A stretch of 60,402 nucleotides of DNA from JBBQNY01 sp038255255 (GTDB lineage: Bacteria; Pseudomonadota; Gammaproteobacteria; Xanthomonadales; Ahniellaceae): positions 1 to 60,402 of the forward strand of contig JBBSLL010000014.1 of the NCBI GenBank assembly GCA_038255255.1. Direction: 5' to 3'. Position numbers and translations under genes: made by a program. The notes beneath the pieces were generated by a model. It searched no databases, was not told the origin of the DNA, and saw only the letters and a program-made list of their open reading frames with translations. Of the stretch, positions 52,901-60,402 are shown in pieces (position 1 is the first letter of the stretch; each line of letters opens with the position of its first letter).

Positions 52901-53380
52901 CTACATCTCGTCCGGCAGGACTTCCGTGCGGCCGTCGCGATACACCTTGACCGCGATGTAGCGCGGTCCGCCCGCCAGCACGCCGAACATCATCAGCCTG
53001 TAGTGATCGTCATTTTTGGCGATGTGCTTGAGGAAGAACGACTTGGTCGCCTCCTCGCCGAATCCATTGACGGACGCGTAGTGCTTGAAGGCGGCTTCGC
53101 CGGCCCGCCACGCTTCCTCGTCATTCGCGACGGGACCGGTCGCGGGAAGGGCTTCCTTGACGAGCACCTCGTGCGGCCCGGACGGCGGTGGCACCGTAAG
53201 CGGGAAGGGTTCGTGGTTCGGGGGCGGCACCGGGGTCGCCGGAGCCGTACGGGGCGCCGTTTTTGCGGGCTCGGCCGGTGCCACCACTTTTTTCTCGGGC
53301 TCGTCTCGCGAGCAACCGGTCGCGAACACCAGCGCAAGAACCGCGACCAGGGTCAGCCGTGCAGGCAGTTGGATCATCAT
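52901..53380 (-). CDS. Hypothetical proline-rich lipoprotein
   Basis: About 159 residues. Lipobox ALVFATGC at residues 16-23, then a Pro/Ala/Lys-rich linker and a C-terminal domain (WRAGEAAFKHYASVNGF … YRLMMFGVLAGGPRYIAVKVYRDGRTEVLP). No recognised family. Start ATG 53380 with GAGGAA upstream. It is followed by the LON gene with a 29-base gap and preceded by mpl with 22 bases. Confidence 0.72.
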   Translation of the reverse strand: MMIQLPARLTLVAVLALVFATGCSRDEPEKKVVAPAEPAKTAPRTAPATPVPPPNHEPFPLTVPPPSGPHEVLVKEALPATGPVANDEEAWRAGEAAFKHYASVNGFGEEATKSFFLKHIAKNDDHYRLMMFGVLAGGPRYIAVKVYRDGRTEVLPDEM

Positions 53381-53402
53381 GTGGATTCCTCGTGTGCTTC
53401 GG

Positions 53403-54824
53403 TTAGGGGGTGCCCGGACGTTCTTGGACCAGCCATTGCGCAAAACGTTGCGGCGCGCCGTCGAATCCACCGTTACTCATGAAAACGCAGACATCGCCTT
53501 CACGGACTTCCGCAGCCAGTTCGGACAGCAGCGTAGCGGTATCGCCGCTCACCCGGCCACGATCCGCAAGTGCGGCGAGCAGGCCCGCTGCATCCCATTC
53601 AGCCCCCGGGCCGCGTGCGAGCCACACGTGATCCGCCGCAGCCAGGGCCGCCGGCAGACCCTCCTGGTGGGCACCGGCGCGCATCGAGGCGCTGCGCGGC
53701 TCCAGAGCCACGAGGATGCGACGTGCTCCGTGCGCGCGCAACGCCGCGAGCGTCGTCCCGATCGCCGTGGGGTGGTGCGCGAAGTCGTCGTATACGCGAA
53801 TGCCATCGCGCTCCGCCAGAAGCTGCAATCGCCGCAGCGGCGCGCGAAATGTTGCCGCGGCAGCGATGGCGGTGTTTGCCGCCACGCCCGCTGCTACCGC
53901 TGCGGCCACGGCGGCGAGCGCGTTCATGACGTTGTGGCGACCCAGCAACGCCCATGTAACTTGGCCAACCGGCTCTCCGCAATGCAGCACCGTGAAGCGC
54001 GAGCCGTCTTCGACATCGAGGCGCGCGTGCCAATCTGCGTCTACATCGGGCTCGATGGCGAAGCGGACCACCGGTGTCCAGCAGCCCATCGCCAGCACTT
54101 CGGCGAGGCGGGCGTCTTCGGCGTTGACGACGACGCAGCCGTTGCCCGGCACGATGCGCAGCAGGTGGTGGAACTGCCGCTGGATCGCGGCGACGTTGTC
54201 GAAGATGTCGGCGTGGTCGAACTCGAGGTTGTTCAGCACTGCGATGTGCGGCGCGTAGTGCACGAACTTCGAGCGCTTGTCGAAAAAGGCGGTGTCGTAC
54301 TCGTCTGCTTCGATGACGAAGTCGATGCCGGTACCGAGGCGCGCAGACACGCCGAAGTTCTCGGGCACGCCGCCGACGAGAAAGCCCGGCCCGCGGCCAG
54401 CCACCTCGAGGATCCACGCGAGCAGACTGGTCGTCGTGGTCTTGCCGTGCGTCCCCGCGACGGCCAGCACGCGGCGCTGCGCGAGCACTGCTTCGCCGAG
54501 CCACTGCGGACCGGAACGGAAAGGGAGCCGCCGCTCCAGCAGTGCCTCGATCGCGGGCATTCCGCGGCTCAAGGCATTGCCGACGAGGGTGAGGTCGGGC
54601 GCGGGTTCGAGGCTTGCGGCGGCATAACCCTGGTGCAGCCGGATGCCGAGTCGCTCGAGTTGCGTCGACATCGGCGGGTAGATGTCGCGATCGCTGCCTT
54701 CGACGCGGTGGCCCATCTCCCGGGCAAGCGCGGCGACGCCACCCATGAAGGTGCCGCAGATCCCGAGCACATGGAGATCGAGGGGCTCCTCGTCCAATGA
54801 CTGCAGGGGACGCGCTGGCTTCAA
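53403..54824 (-). CDS. mpl: UDP-MurNAc:L-alanyl-gamma-D-glutamyl-meso-DAP ligase
   Basis: Recycles murein tripeptide by ligating it to UDP-MurNAc. About 473 residues. N-terminal LHVLGICGTFMGGVAALA is the Mpl variant of the MurC dinucleotide motif; P-loop VAGTHGKTTTTSL with Lys128; C-terminal VYDDFAHHPTAI. Start uncertain, as no ATG is available: TTG 54824 overlaps the upstream stop (TTGA), and TTG 54797 is the alternative. DAP specificity agrees with the DNPR motif in MurE. Confidence 0.94.
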   Translation of the reverse strand: MKPARPLQSLDEEPLDLHVLGICGTFMGGVAALAREMGHRVEGSDRDIYPPMSTQLERLGIRLHQGYAAASLEPAPDLTLVGNALSRGMPAIEALLERRLPFRSGPQWLGEAVLAQRRVLAVAGTHGKTTTTSLLAWILEVAGRGPGFLVGGVPENFGVSARLGTGIDFVIEADEYDTAFFDKRSKFVHYAPHIAVLNNLEFDHADIFDNVAAIQRQFHHLLRIVPGNGCVVVNAEDARLAEVLAMGCWTPVVRFAIEPDVDADWHARLDVEDGSRFTVLHCGEPVGQVTWALLGRHNVMNALAAVAAAVAAGVAANTAIAAAATFRAPLRRLQLLAERDGIRVYDDFAHHPTAIGTTLAALRAHGARRILVALEPRSASMRAGAHQEGLPAALAAADHVWLARGPGAEWDAAGLLAALADRGRVSGDTATLLSELAAEVREGDVCVFMSNGGFDGAPQRFAQWLVQERPGTP

Positions 54825-55378
54825 GGCGTCGCCGGACCGACGAACTGGGCAATGCCGATCGCCAGCAGCAATTCGGCCAGCGTCAGTGAGAGCGCGAGGG
54901 TGACGCCCCGCGCCAGCGGCACGTCCATGGCGTGGCGGAAGATGTGCCCCCGCACCAGTAGTTGCCACACCACGACGGCCAGCGAGAGCACGCCCGCAAG
55001 CATCTGGGTGCCGGTCATGGCGGCCCGGTCTTTCGGGATCGGCAGCGCCATCGACAGGATGAGCGCCGTGATCACCGCAAACGGTATCGCCACGGCGATG
55101 AGGGCGCTGCCGGCCTGCACGAAGCGTGCCTCGCGTTGATGCAGCCGCAGCAGCAGCCAGGTCACGCCGAGCAGCGCGCCCACGGACGCGCCGACCCGGA
55201 GTGCGGCACCTGAAAATTCGCCTGCGCCCAGCAGGCGGGTACCCAGCACCGCTTCGAGCAATATCGCGGTTGCCGCCAGACCCGCCAGCAGGGCCTCGGA
55301 ATGCGGCAGGTCCTGCGGCCCACGACGCAGCACGAGCAGGTCGCGCACGATCGACGGCAGTTCCGCGAAAGAAGACAT
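54821..55378 (-). CDS. Multispanning membrane protein of unknown function
   Basis: About 185 residues with four or five hydrophobic segments (SEALLAGLAATAILLEAVLG, VGALLGVTWLLLRL, AVAIPFAVITALILSMAL, VLSLAVVVWQLLV, LALSLTLAELLLAIGIAQF). No family recognised. It overlaps mpl by four bases and follows adk by 28, so adk-this gene-mpl looks like an operon. Confidence 0.75.
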   Translation of the reverse strand: MSSFAELPSIVRDLLVLRRGPQDLPHSEALLAGLAATAILLEAVLGTRLLGAGEFSGAALRVGASVGALLGVTWLLLRLHQREARFVQAGSALIAVAIPFAVITALILSMALPIPKDRAAMTGTQMLAGVLSLAVVVWQLLVRGHIFRHAMDVPLARGVTLALSLTLAELLLAIGIAQFVGPATP

Positions 55379-55406
55379 CAGCGTCAGCGGGCCTTGCGCG
55401 CGGTGA

Positions 55407-55985
55407 TCAGGTTTTCGACGGGACGCGCTCCAGCGCCTGGCGGATGCGCTGGGTGACTTCATCCACGCTGCCGACGCCATCGATCTCGTGCAGTTGGCCG
55501 AGTTCGCCGAAATGCGCAATCAGCGGCGCGGTCTGCGCCCGGTAAACGTGCAGTCGCTCGCGCACCGTTTCGGGATGATCGTCGTGCCGCCCTTCCTCGT
55601 GCGCTCGCCCTGCAAGCCGGGAGAACAACAGGTCTTCCCCAACGTAAAGGTAGAGCGCAGCGTCGAGCGGCTTGCCGAGGCGTTCCAGCAGGGCTTCGAG
55701 GGCGGCAGCCTGCGCCAGGTTGCGTGGATAGCCGTCCAGGATGAAGCCGGGCTGCGCATCCGGGAGGGCAACGCGCTTTTCGAGCATGCCCAGCACGATC
55801 TCGTCGCAGACGAGCTTGCCCTGGTCCATGACGACTTTTGCGCGCCGGCCAAGTTCAGTGCCGGCCGCGACTTCGGTGCGGAGCAGGTCGCCCGTGGAGA
55901 TGTGCGCCACGCCCAACGCTGTCTTGAGCCGCGCCGCCTGGGTGCCTTTGCCGGATCCTGGCGCGCCGAACAACACGATACGCAT
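55407..55985 (-). CDS. adk: Adenylate kinase
   Basis: 192 residues. P-loop FGAPGSGKGTQAARL, the AMP site ISTGDLLRTEV and the core GFILDGYPRN. The LID is short (RLAGRAHEEGRHDDHPETVRERL), without the zinc cysteines, i.e. the short-LID type. Converts ATP and AMP to two ADP. ATG 55985 is the N-terminal MRIVLFGAPG; the frame stays open for over 500 codons upstream, antisense to pfp, which is not coding. Confidence 0.97.
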   Translation of the reverse strand: MRIVLFGAPGSGKGTQAARLKTALGVAHISTGDLLRTEVAAGTELGRRAKVVMDQGKLVCDEIVLGMLEKRVALPDAQPGFILDGYPRNLAQAAALEALLERLGKPLDAALYLYVGEDLLFSRLAGRAHEEGRHDDHPETVRERLHVYRAQTAPLIAHFGELGQLHEIDGVGSVDEVTQRIRQALERVPSKT

Positions 55986-56126
55986 GAGCAAAAGGATCCT
56001 TGGCGGGGCGTGCCAAACAGGCGTCGCGGGCACGCGCGGTTGCCAGACACAGGCCGGCAACGCTAGCGTTCGGGCTTGGCGCAAGTCAAGGAAGCCGCGG
56101 CATGGTGCCGCGCAAGGGGCATAAAC

Positions 56127-57407
56127 GTGGCGATTCGCAGCCAGAAGCACGGATACCTGCTGTACGCGCAATCGGGGGGCGTGACCGCAGTCATCAACAC
56201 CACGGCCGCCGCCGTGCTGACGCGGGCGCGAAGTCGCGGCGTGCGGGTCCTCGCGGCGCGCAACGGCATCCTGGGCGTTTTGCGCGAGCAGTTGTACGCC
56301 GCGTGGCGCGAAACCCCGGCCGCGGTCCGGGCACTTCGCCACACGCCGGGAGGGGCTTTCGGCTCCTGCCGGTTCAAGCTCGGCGATCCGCAGAAGCAGC
56401 CCGACCTCTACGCTCGCGTCATCGACGTGCTGCGCGCGCACGACATCCGTTATTTCCTCTACAACGGCGGCAACGACTCCGCGGATACGGCGCTCAAACT
56501 GTCGCGCATCAGCGCCGAGCTCGGCTATCCGCTTGCTTGCGTGGGCGTGCCGAAAACCGTGGACAACGACCTGGCCGTCACCGACTGCTGCCCGGGGTTC
56601 GGATCGGTGGCGAAGTACACCGCCGTGTCGGTGCAGGAGGCCGCGCTCGACGTGCGGGCCATGGCCGAGTCTTCCACCAAGGTGTTCGTGTACGAAGCCA
56701 TGGGCAGGCACGCGGGCTGGATCGCAGCCGCCGCCGGACTCGCCGGGGTCGGTCCGGACGAGGCGCCGCACCTCATCCTGTTTCCGGAGCGCGAGTTCGA
56801 CGAGTCCGAGTTCCTGGCGCGTGTGAAGGCAACCGTGGACCGCGTGGGCTGGTGCGTGGTCGTGGCGTCGGAAGGCATTCGGCTGCCTGACGGGCGCTTC
56901 GTCGCGGAAGCCGGTGGCACCGACGCGTTCGGGCACGCGCAGCTCGGAGGGGTTGCGGCTTCGCTCGCGGAAAAAGTGCGCAGCAAGCTCGGCTTCAAGG
57001 TGCACTGGACCTTGCCGGACTACCTGCAGCGCTCCGCTCGGCACTTGGCCTCCGCAACCGATGCGGAGCAGGCGTGGGCCGTGGGCGAGGCCGCGGTGGA
57101 CCTGGCGCTGGCGGGCGCGAATGCGGTGATGCCGGTGATCGAACGGCTGCGCGATTCGCCGTATCGGTGGCGGGTGGCTCCCGCGCCATTGCACGACATC
57201 GCCAATCGCGAGAAAAAACTGCCGGCCAATTTCATCCGCAAGGACGGCTACGGCATCACGACTGCGGCGCGGCGCTACCTCGAGCCACTGATCCGCGGCG
57301 AGGACACGCCCCCGTACGACCGGACGCGCGGCCTGCCCAAGTACGTCACGCTCGCCAATCGACTGGTCGAACCGCTCCTGCCGCCGTACGCCATCAACGA
57401 CAAGTAA
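56127..57407 (+). CDS. pfp: Pyrophosphate-dependent 6-phosphofructokinase
   Basis: Reversible phosphorylation of fructose-6-P using PPi. About 426 residues. The GGND motif (YNGGNDSADT, residues 114-117) and PKTVDND with Lys143 are the residues that mark PPi over ATP use. Also GFGSVAKYTAVSV and EAMGRHAGW. Start GTG 56127, with AAGGGGC eight bases upstream, giving an N-terminus like xanthomonad Pfp; a TTG at 56076 is weaker. Divergent from adk. Confidence 0.93.
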   Translation: MAIRSQKHGYLLYAQSGGVTAVINTTAAAVLTRARSRGVRVLAARNGILGVLREQLYAAWRETPAAVRALRHTPGGAFGSCRFKLGDPQKQPDLYARVIDVLRAHDIRYFLYNGGNDSADTALKLSRISAELGYPLACVGVPKTVDNDLAVTDCCPGFGSVAKYTAVSVQEAALDVRAMAESSTKVFVYEAMGRHAGWIAAAAGLAGVGPDEAPHLILFPEREFDESEFLARVKATVDRVGWCVVVASEGIRLPDGRFVAEAGGTDAFGHAQLGGVAASLAEKVRSKLGFKVHWTLPDYLQRSARHLASATDAEQAWAVGEAAVDLALAGANAVMPVIERLRDSPYRWRVAPAPLHDIANREKKLPANFIRKDGYGITTAARRYLEPLIRGEDTPPYDRTRGLPKYVTLANRLVEPLLPPYAINDK

Positions 57408-57500
57408 ATCGCGCGCAACGGCAGCGGAGCAAGGCAGGCAACCATGCGAGGCACGCGCTCCCCCTTCTCCCAGCTCGCGGAGAGAAAGTGCCCAAAGGGC

Positions 57501-57582
57501 GGATGAGGGGCAGTCGCGGGTCCCAAGCAGCCCCTCATCCGGCGCTGCGCGCCACCTTCTCCCCGTTGACACGGGGAGAAGG
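57501..57582. repeat. Compound inverted repeat, family E
   Basis: Two nested palindromes: GGATGAGGGGC (57501-57511) with GCCCCTCATCC (57530-57540), and CCTTCTCCCCGT (57555-57566) with ACGGGGAGAAGG (57571-57582), a perfect 12-bp stem with a 4-nt loop. A partner CCCCTTCTCC also occurs at 57461. The post-ftsZ hairpin at 11750 has similar wording. It sits between two convergent genes and may act as a two-way terminator. Confidence 0.85.
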
Positions 57583-57591
57583 CAACAACAC

Positions 57592-58116
57592 TCAGAACGG
57601 GCCGAGCGCGTGGGCGCGGGCGATGATGTCCGCCTCTTTTTCGGGCGCAAGCGGGCGCGGAGTATGGATCAGCAGGTACTGGTGCTGCGTGGTGCGGAAT
57701 CCCGCCTGCATGTCGATTTCGAACGCGCGCGCGTCGCCGCAGTAGCCGACGTGCGCCGCGGTATCCGCGAAGCGCGCGAAGCCGTAGCGCAGCATGTTGA
57801 GACCGATGCCGCCTGCGGCCCGGAGCGCCTGCTGCTGGTCCGGCGCAAGCCCGCGCAACGCCTCGCCGTCGGTGCAGAGCCCGCCGACGAGCACCATGTC
57901 GCCGAGTCGATGCATATGCAGGTAGCTGACGGGTTGCAGGAGTTCGCCTGCGCGTGCGAACGCCACCACGTGGTCGGGTACACGCGGCGCTTCGCTGGCG
58001 AAGCTCCGGCGGAACAATCCATCGATGAAGAACGGGCCGTCATCGACCACGCTGATGGAGATGAAATCCGCGATGGTTGCGGGCAGGATGAAGGTCGTCG
58101 GCAGGGGATCGGTCAC
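57592..58116 (-). CDS. Hypothetical protein, operon partner of the deacetylase
   Basis: About 174 residues. TDPLPTTFILPATIADFISISVVDDGPFFIDGLFRRSF at the N-terminus and YLLIHTPRPLAPEKEADIIARAHALGPF at the end; no family recognised, no signal peptide or membrane span. The GTG start at 58116 overlaps the deacetylase stop (GTGA), so the two are coupled. The longer upstream frame is Arg-rich and antisense-like, hence rejected. Confidence 0.72.
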   Translation of the reverse strand: MTDPLPTTFILPATIADFISISVVDDGPFFIDGLFRRSFASEAPRVPDHVVAFARAGELLQPVSYLHMHRLGDMVLVGGLCTDGEALRGLAPDQQQALRAAGGIGLNMLRYGFARFADTAAHVGYCGDARAFEIDMQAGFRTTQHQYLLIHTPRPLAPEKEADIIARAHALGPF

Positions 58117-58943
58117 GTCGGCAGCATTTCCGTCGAATGCGCGGCAATCAGCGCGGCAAAATCCTCGGCGGAGCGCCAGTGCTCGCCGCATACGAAGCGT
58201 GGCAGGCGCCATCTGTCGCGCGCGGTGTCCAGCGCCGTGGGCTCGGTGGTGAACGCCGCGCGCAATCCGTGGGCCGCCGATTCGTTCGGAAAGTAATCGC
58301 CGGCGAGGTAGGGACTCACCTGACCCCACGGGTACGCAAAAAACCGCGGCGCGCGGCCGTTGACCGCGGCGATGTGATCGTTGGCCTGCTCGATCTCGGC
58401 ACGCGCCTCGTCGCGGGTGGCGAGCGTATCGAAGCGGCGCGGCCCCTGCATCGCGGTGTGCTCGAGAGAAGTGTGGTTGTGGTCCCAGCTGTGCGACTCG
58501 ATGTCCATGAGGCCGGAAGCCTGCGCTTCGCTCCACCAGTCGTCGCCCCACCAGTCGAGGGACATGTAGTCGCGCCGGTCGAGCTCGGCGCGCGCGTCCG
58601 GTGACGCAATCACGAAGCTGGTGGCGTGCAGCCCTGGCTGGACACCGGGGTGGGCCTGAGCGAAATCACGCAGCAGGTTGAGGAACGAGCGCTGCGCGCC
58701 GAGGGTGGGGTGCACGGCGTCGCGTGCGTCGAGCAGGCAGCCGTCGTCGAAAGTCAGCGCCGCGTAGTTGCCGGACCCGAGCTCGCCCAGCGCCCACGCC
58801 TCGACCAGCCCGGCCAGGGGTCGGATTGCCCAGCCTGCGGCCGAGAGCGCCCGGAGGTCGGAGGCGAGCGCGACGTGGTCGTTGCGCGCATAGTCGTGCC
58901 CGAGCAGATTCACCGAGTGGTAGGTCAGGACGATCGCGGCCAT
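58113..58943 (-). CDS. Polysaccharide deacetylase family protein
   Basis: About 276 residues. NodB-type motifs: IVLTYHSVN, the catalytic ALTFDDGC (Asp-Asp metal and base), and DIESHSWDHNHTS for the metal histidines, with FFAYPWGQVS as motif 3. No signal peptide, so probably cytoplasmic or a distinct secretion route. Substrate unknown. ATG 58943 chosen; upstream codons encode an Arg-rich non-homologous leader. Divergent from hppA. Confidence 0.87.
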   Translation of the reverse strand: MAAIVLTYHSVNLLGHDYARNDHVALASDLRALSAAGWAIRPLAGLVEAWALGELGSGNYAALTFDDGCLLDARDAVHPTLGAQRSFLNLLRDFAQAHPGVQPGLHATSFVIASPDARAELDRRDYMSLDWWGDDWWSEAQASGLMDIESHSWDHNHTSLEHTAMQGPRRFDTLATRDEARAEIEQANDHIAAVNGRAPRFFAYPWGQVSPYLAGDYFPNESAAHGLRAAFTTEPTALDTARDRWRLPRFVCGEHWRSAEDFAALIAAHSTEMLPT

Positions 58944-59119
58944 GGGCCCAGTCTGTCGCCGCGGCACGGGCTCCACAACCCGTTGCGCGAGGGTTCCTAC
59001 AGTCAAGCCGGGCAGCGCGCAAGGTCGCCCGGGCGCAGGCCGTGTGATACAACGCGCGGCGGTTCGCGGCCCTCGAGGCCGCCGACGACCACGATCCACA
59101 AATTCCCCGGGGAGCAGGC

Positions 59120-60402
59120 ATGTTGCAGGAATACGGTTTGATGCTGTCGATGGCGAGCGCAGTGCTCGCGATCCTGTTCGGCGTGGTCTGGTCGCGCTGG
59201 ATCCTGGCGCAACCCGCCGGCAACGAGCGCATGCGCGAGATCGCAGACGCCATCCAGGTGGGCGCGCGCGCCTACCTCAACCGCCAGTACATGACGATCG
59301 CGATTGCCGGTGTCGTTCTCTTCGCACTGGTCGGCATCTTCCTCGACTGGTACAGCGCGATCGGCTTTGCGATCGGCGCAATTTTGTCGGGTGGCGCGGG
59401 CTACGTCGGCATGAACGTGTCGGTGCGCGCCAACGTGCGCACCGCTGAAGCCGCCCGCCGTGGCATCGGCCCCGCGATGGACGTGGCGTTCCGCGGCGGC
59501 GCGATCACCGGCATGCTGGTGGTGGGCCTCGGCCTGCTAGGCGTCGCGGGCTATTACGCGATCCTGCTGCGCATGGGCGTGGCGCAGGCCGACGCGCTGC
59601 ACGCGCTGGTGGGCCTTGCCTTCGGCTCGTCGCTGATCTCGATCTTCGCGCGCCTCGGCGGCGGCATCTTCACCAAGGGTGCCGATGTCGGCGCCGATCT
59701 CGTCGGCAAGGTCGAAGCCGGCATTCCCGAGGACGATCCGCGCAATCCGGCCGTGATCGCGGACAACGTCGGCGACAACGTCGGCGACTGCGCGGGCATG
59801 GCGGCTGACCTGTTCGAAACCTATGCGGTGACGATCATCGCGACGATGCTGCTCGGCGGCCTGATGATTTCGGAGGTCGGCACCAACGCCGTGCTGTATC
59901 CGCTGGTGCTGGGCGGCGGCTCCATCATCGCCTCGATCATCGGCGCGTTCTTCGTGAAGGTGAAGGCCGGCGGCTCGATCATGGGCGCGCTGTATCGCGG
60001 CGTCATCGTTTCCGCGCTGCTCGCGGCGGTGGCGTTCTATCCGATCACCATGGAGCTCATGTCCGACTCGCCATTCGGCGCGATGAACATCTGGCTCTGC
60101 TCGCTGATCGGCCTGGCGCTGACCGGCGCCATCGTGTGGATCACCGAGTACTACACCGGCACGCAGTACAAGCCGGTGCGCGACGTCGCGCAGGCCTCGA
60201 CCACGGGCCACGGCACCAACATCATCTCGGGACTCGGCGTGTCGATGAAGTCGACCGCGCTGCCGGTGCTGGCGGTGTGCGCCTCCATCTGGGGTGCGTT
60301 CGATCTCGGTGGCCTGTACGGCATTGCCATCGCCGCCACCGCGCTGCTGTCGATGGCCGGCATGATTGTCGCGCTCGACGCCTATGGCCCGCTCACCGAC
60401 AA
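59120..60402 (+). CDS. hppA: Membrane-bound proton-translocating pyrophosphatase, 3' truncated by window edge
   Basis: The first 427 codons or so of an integral-membrane pyrophosphatase that pumps H+ (or Na+) using PPi. Visible: multiple transmembrane helices and the substrate-binding GGGIFTKGADVGADLVG and DDPRNPAVIADNVGDNVGDCAG motifs. The K+-dependence residue lies beyond the window, so the subclass cannot be read. ATG 59120, preceded by GGAG. Near pfp, suggesting a PPi-linked metabolism. Confidence 0.96.
   Translation, partial: MLQEYGLMLSMASAVLAILFGVVWSRWILAQPAGNERMREIADAIQVGARAYLNRQYMTIAIAGVVLFALVGIFLDWYSAIGFAIGAILSGGAGYVGMNVSVRANVRTAEAARRGIGPAMDVAFRGGAITGMLVVGLGLLGVAGYYAILLRMGVAQADALHALVGLAFGSSLISIFARLGGGIFTKGADVGADLVGKVEAGIPEDDPRNPAVIADNVGDNVGDCAGMAADLFETYAVTIIATMLLGGLMISEVGTNAVLYPLVLGGGSIIASIIGAFFVKVKAGGSIMGALYRGVIVSALLAAVAFYPITMELMSDSPFGAMNIWLCSLIGLALTGAIVWITEYYTGTQYKPVRDVAQASTTGHGTNIISGLGVSMKSTALPVLAVCASIWGAFDLGGLYGIAIAATALLSMAGMIVALDAYGPLTD

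Noticed and set aside
55986..57650. Upstream extension of adk to a 747-codon frame
   Set aside because: Opposite to pfp, Arg/His-rich; the adk P-loop demands the start at 55985.

Overview
The window is 60.4 kb of high-GC, densely coding DNA from a gammaproteobacterial chromosome, most likely order Xanthomonadales (Lysobacterales). The grounds are: the dcw cluster order with no murD between mraY and ftsW; the lpxC-dciA(DUF721)-M23 peptidase-secA-Nudix/ThiE block; the pilDCBA-pilR group with a TfpZ-type protein; the adk/mpl/PPi-dependent phosphofructokinase/hppA neighbourhood; a SAICAR synthase whose start resembles xanthomonad PurC; and many GTAG-headed REP palindromes with a RAYT transposase. 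No rRNA, tRNA, CRISPR array, prophage or classical IS was seen. The species cannot be named from sequence alone.

Layout. (1) 1-12926: division and cell-wall cluster murE-murF-mraY-ftsW-murG-murC-ddlB-ftsQ-ftsA-ftsZ-lpxC, largely with 1-11 base overlaps up to ftsA. (2) 12971-18441: dciA, a divergent M23 peptidase, secA and a Nudix/ThiE-like fusion. (3) 18396-26150, minus strand: coaE-pilD-pilC-pilB-pilA-tfpZ-pilR, with a sigma-54-type promoter and an intrinsic terminator bracketing pilA. (4) 26252-33626: a secreted P-domain protein, a DUF4097-like lipoprotein, a RAYT gene inside two REP arrays, and a TonB-dependent receptor. (5) 33733-44115: purC, a small cytochrome c, a DjlA-like co-chaperone, rpe, a two-component pair resembling the 'proteobacterial dedicated sortase system' regulators, trpE and glnE; two remarkable hairpins lie between trpE and glnE. 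(6) 44140-48689: ELM1-like protein, nitroreductase, YceI, pirin and a Yip1-family membrane protein. (7) 48748-54824: pgk, tsaC/sua5, gapA, a LON-domain protein, a lipoprotein and mpl. (8) 54821-60402: a membrane protein, adk, PPi-dependent phosphofructokinase, a polysaccharide-deacetylase pair and the 5' part of a membrane pyrophosphatase gene.

How the genes fit together. Region 1 makes and polymerises lipid II and assembles the divisome; mpl in region 7 recycles the muropeptide. Pgk, GapA and Pfp are central glycolytic enzymes, and Pfp with HppA ties glycolysis to pyrophosphate. Region 3 assembles type IV pili under probable PilR/RpoN control.

The most unusual signals are in the repeats. 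(a) Two hairpins at 41013-41228 share a 24-nt loop (one mismatch, opposite orientation) but have unrelated, perfectly paired stems of 18 and 26 bp. (b) A REP/RAYT locus contains 120-bp tandem units that each include a degraded copy of the 3' end of the TonB-receptor gene 1.2 kb away. A second REP family, at 47298-47400, encloses a diverged copy of the neighbouring gene's tail. (c) Several REP GTAG heads provide the stop codon of the adjacent gene.
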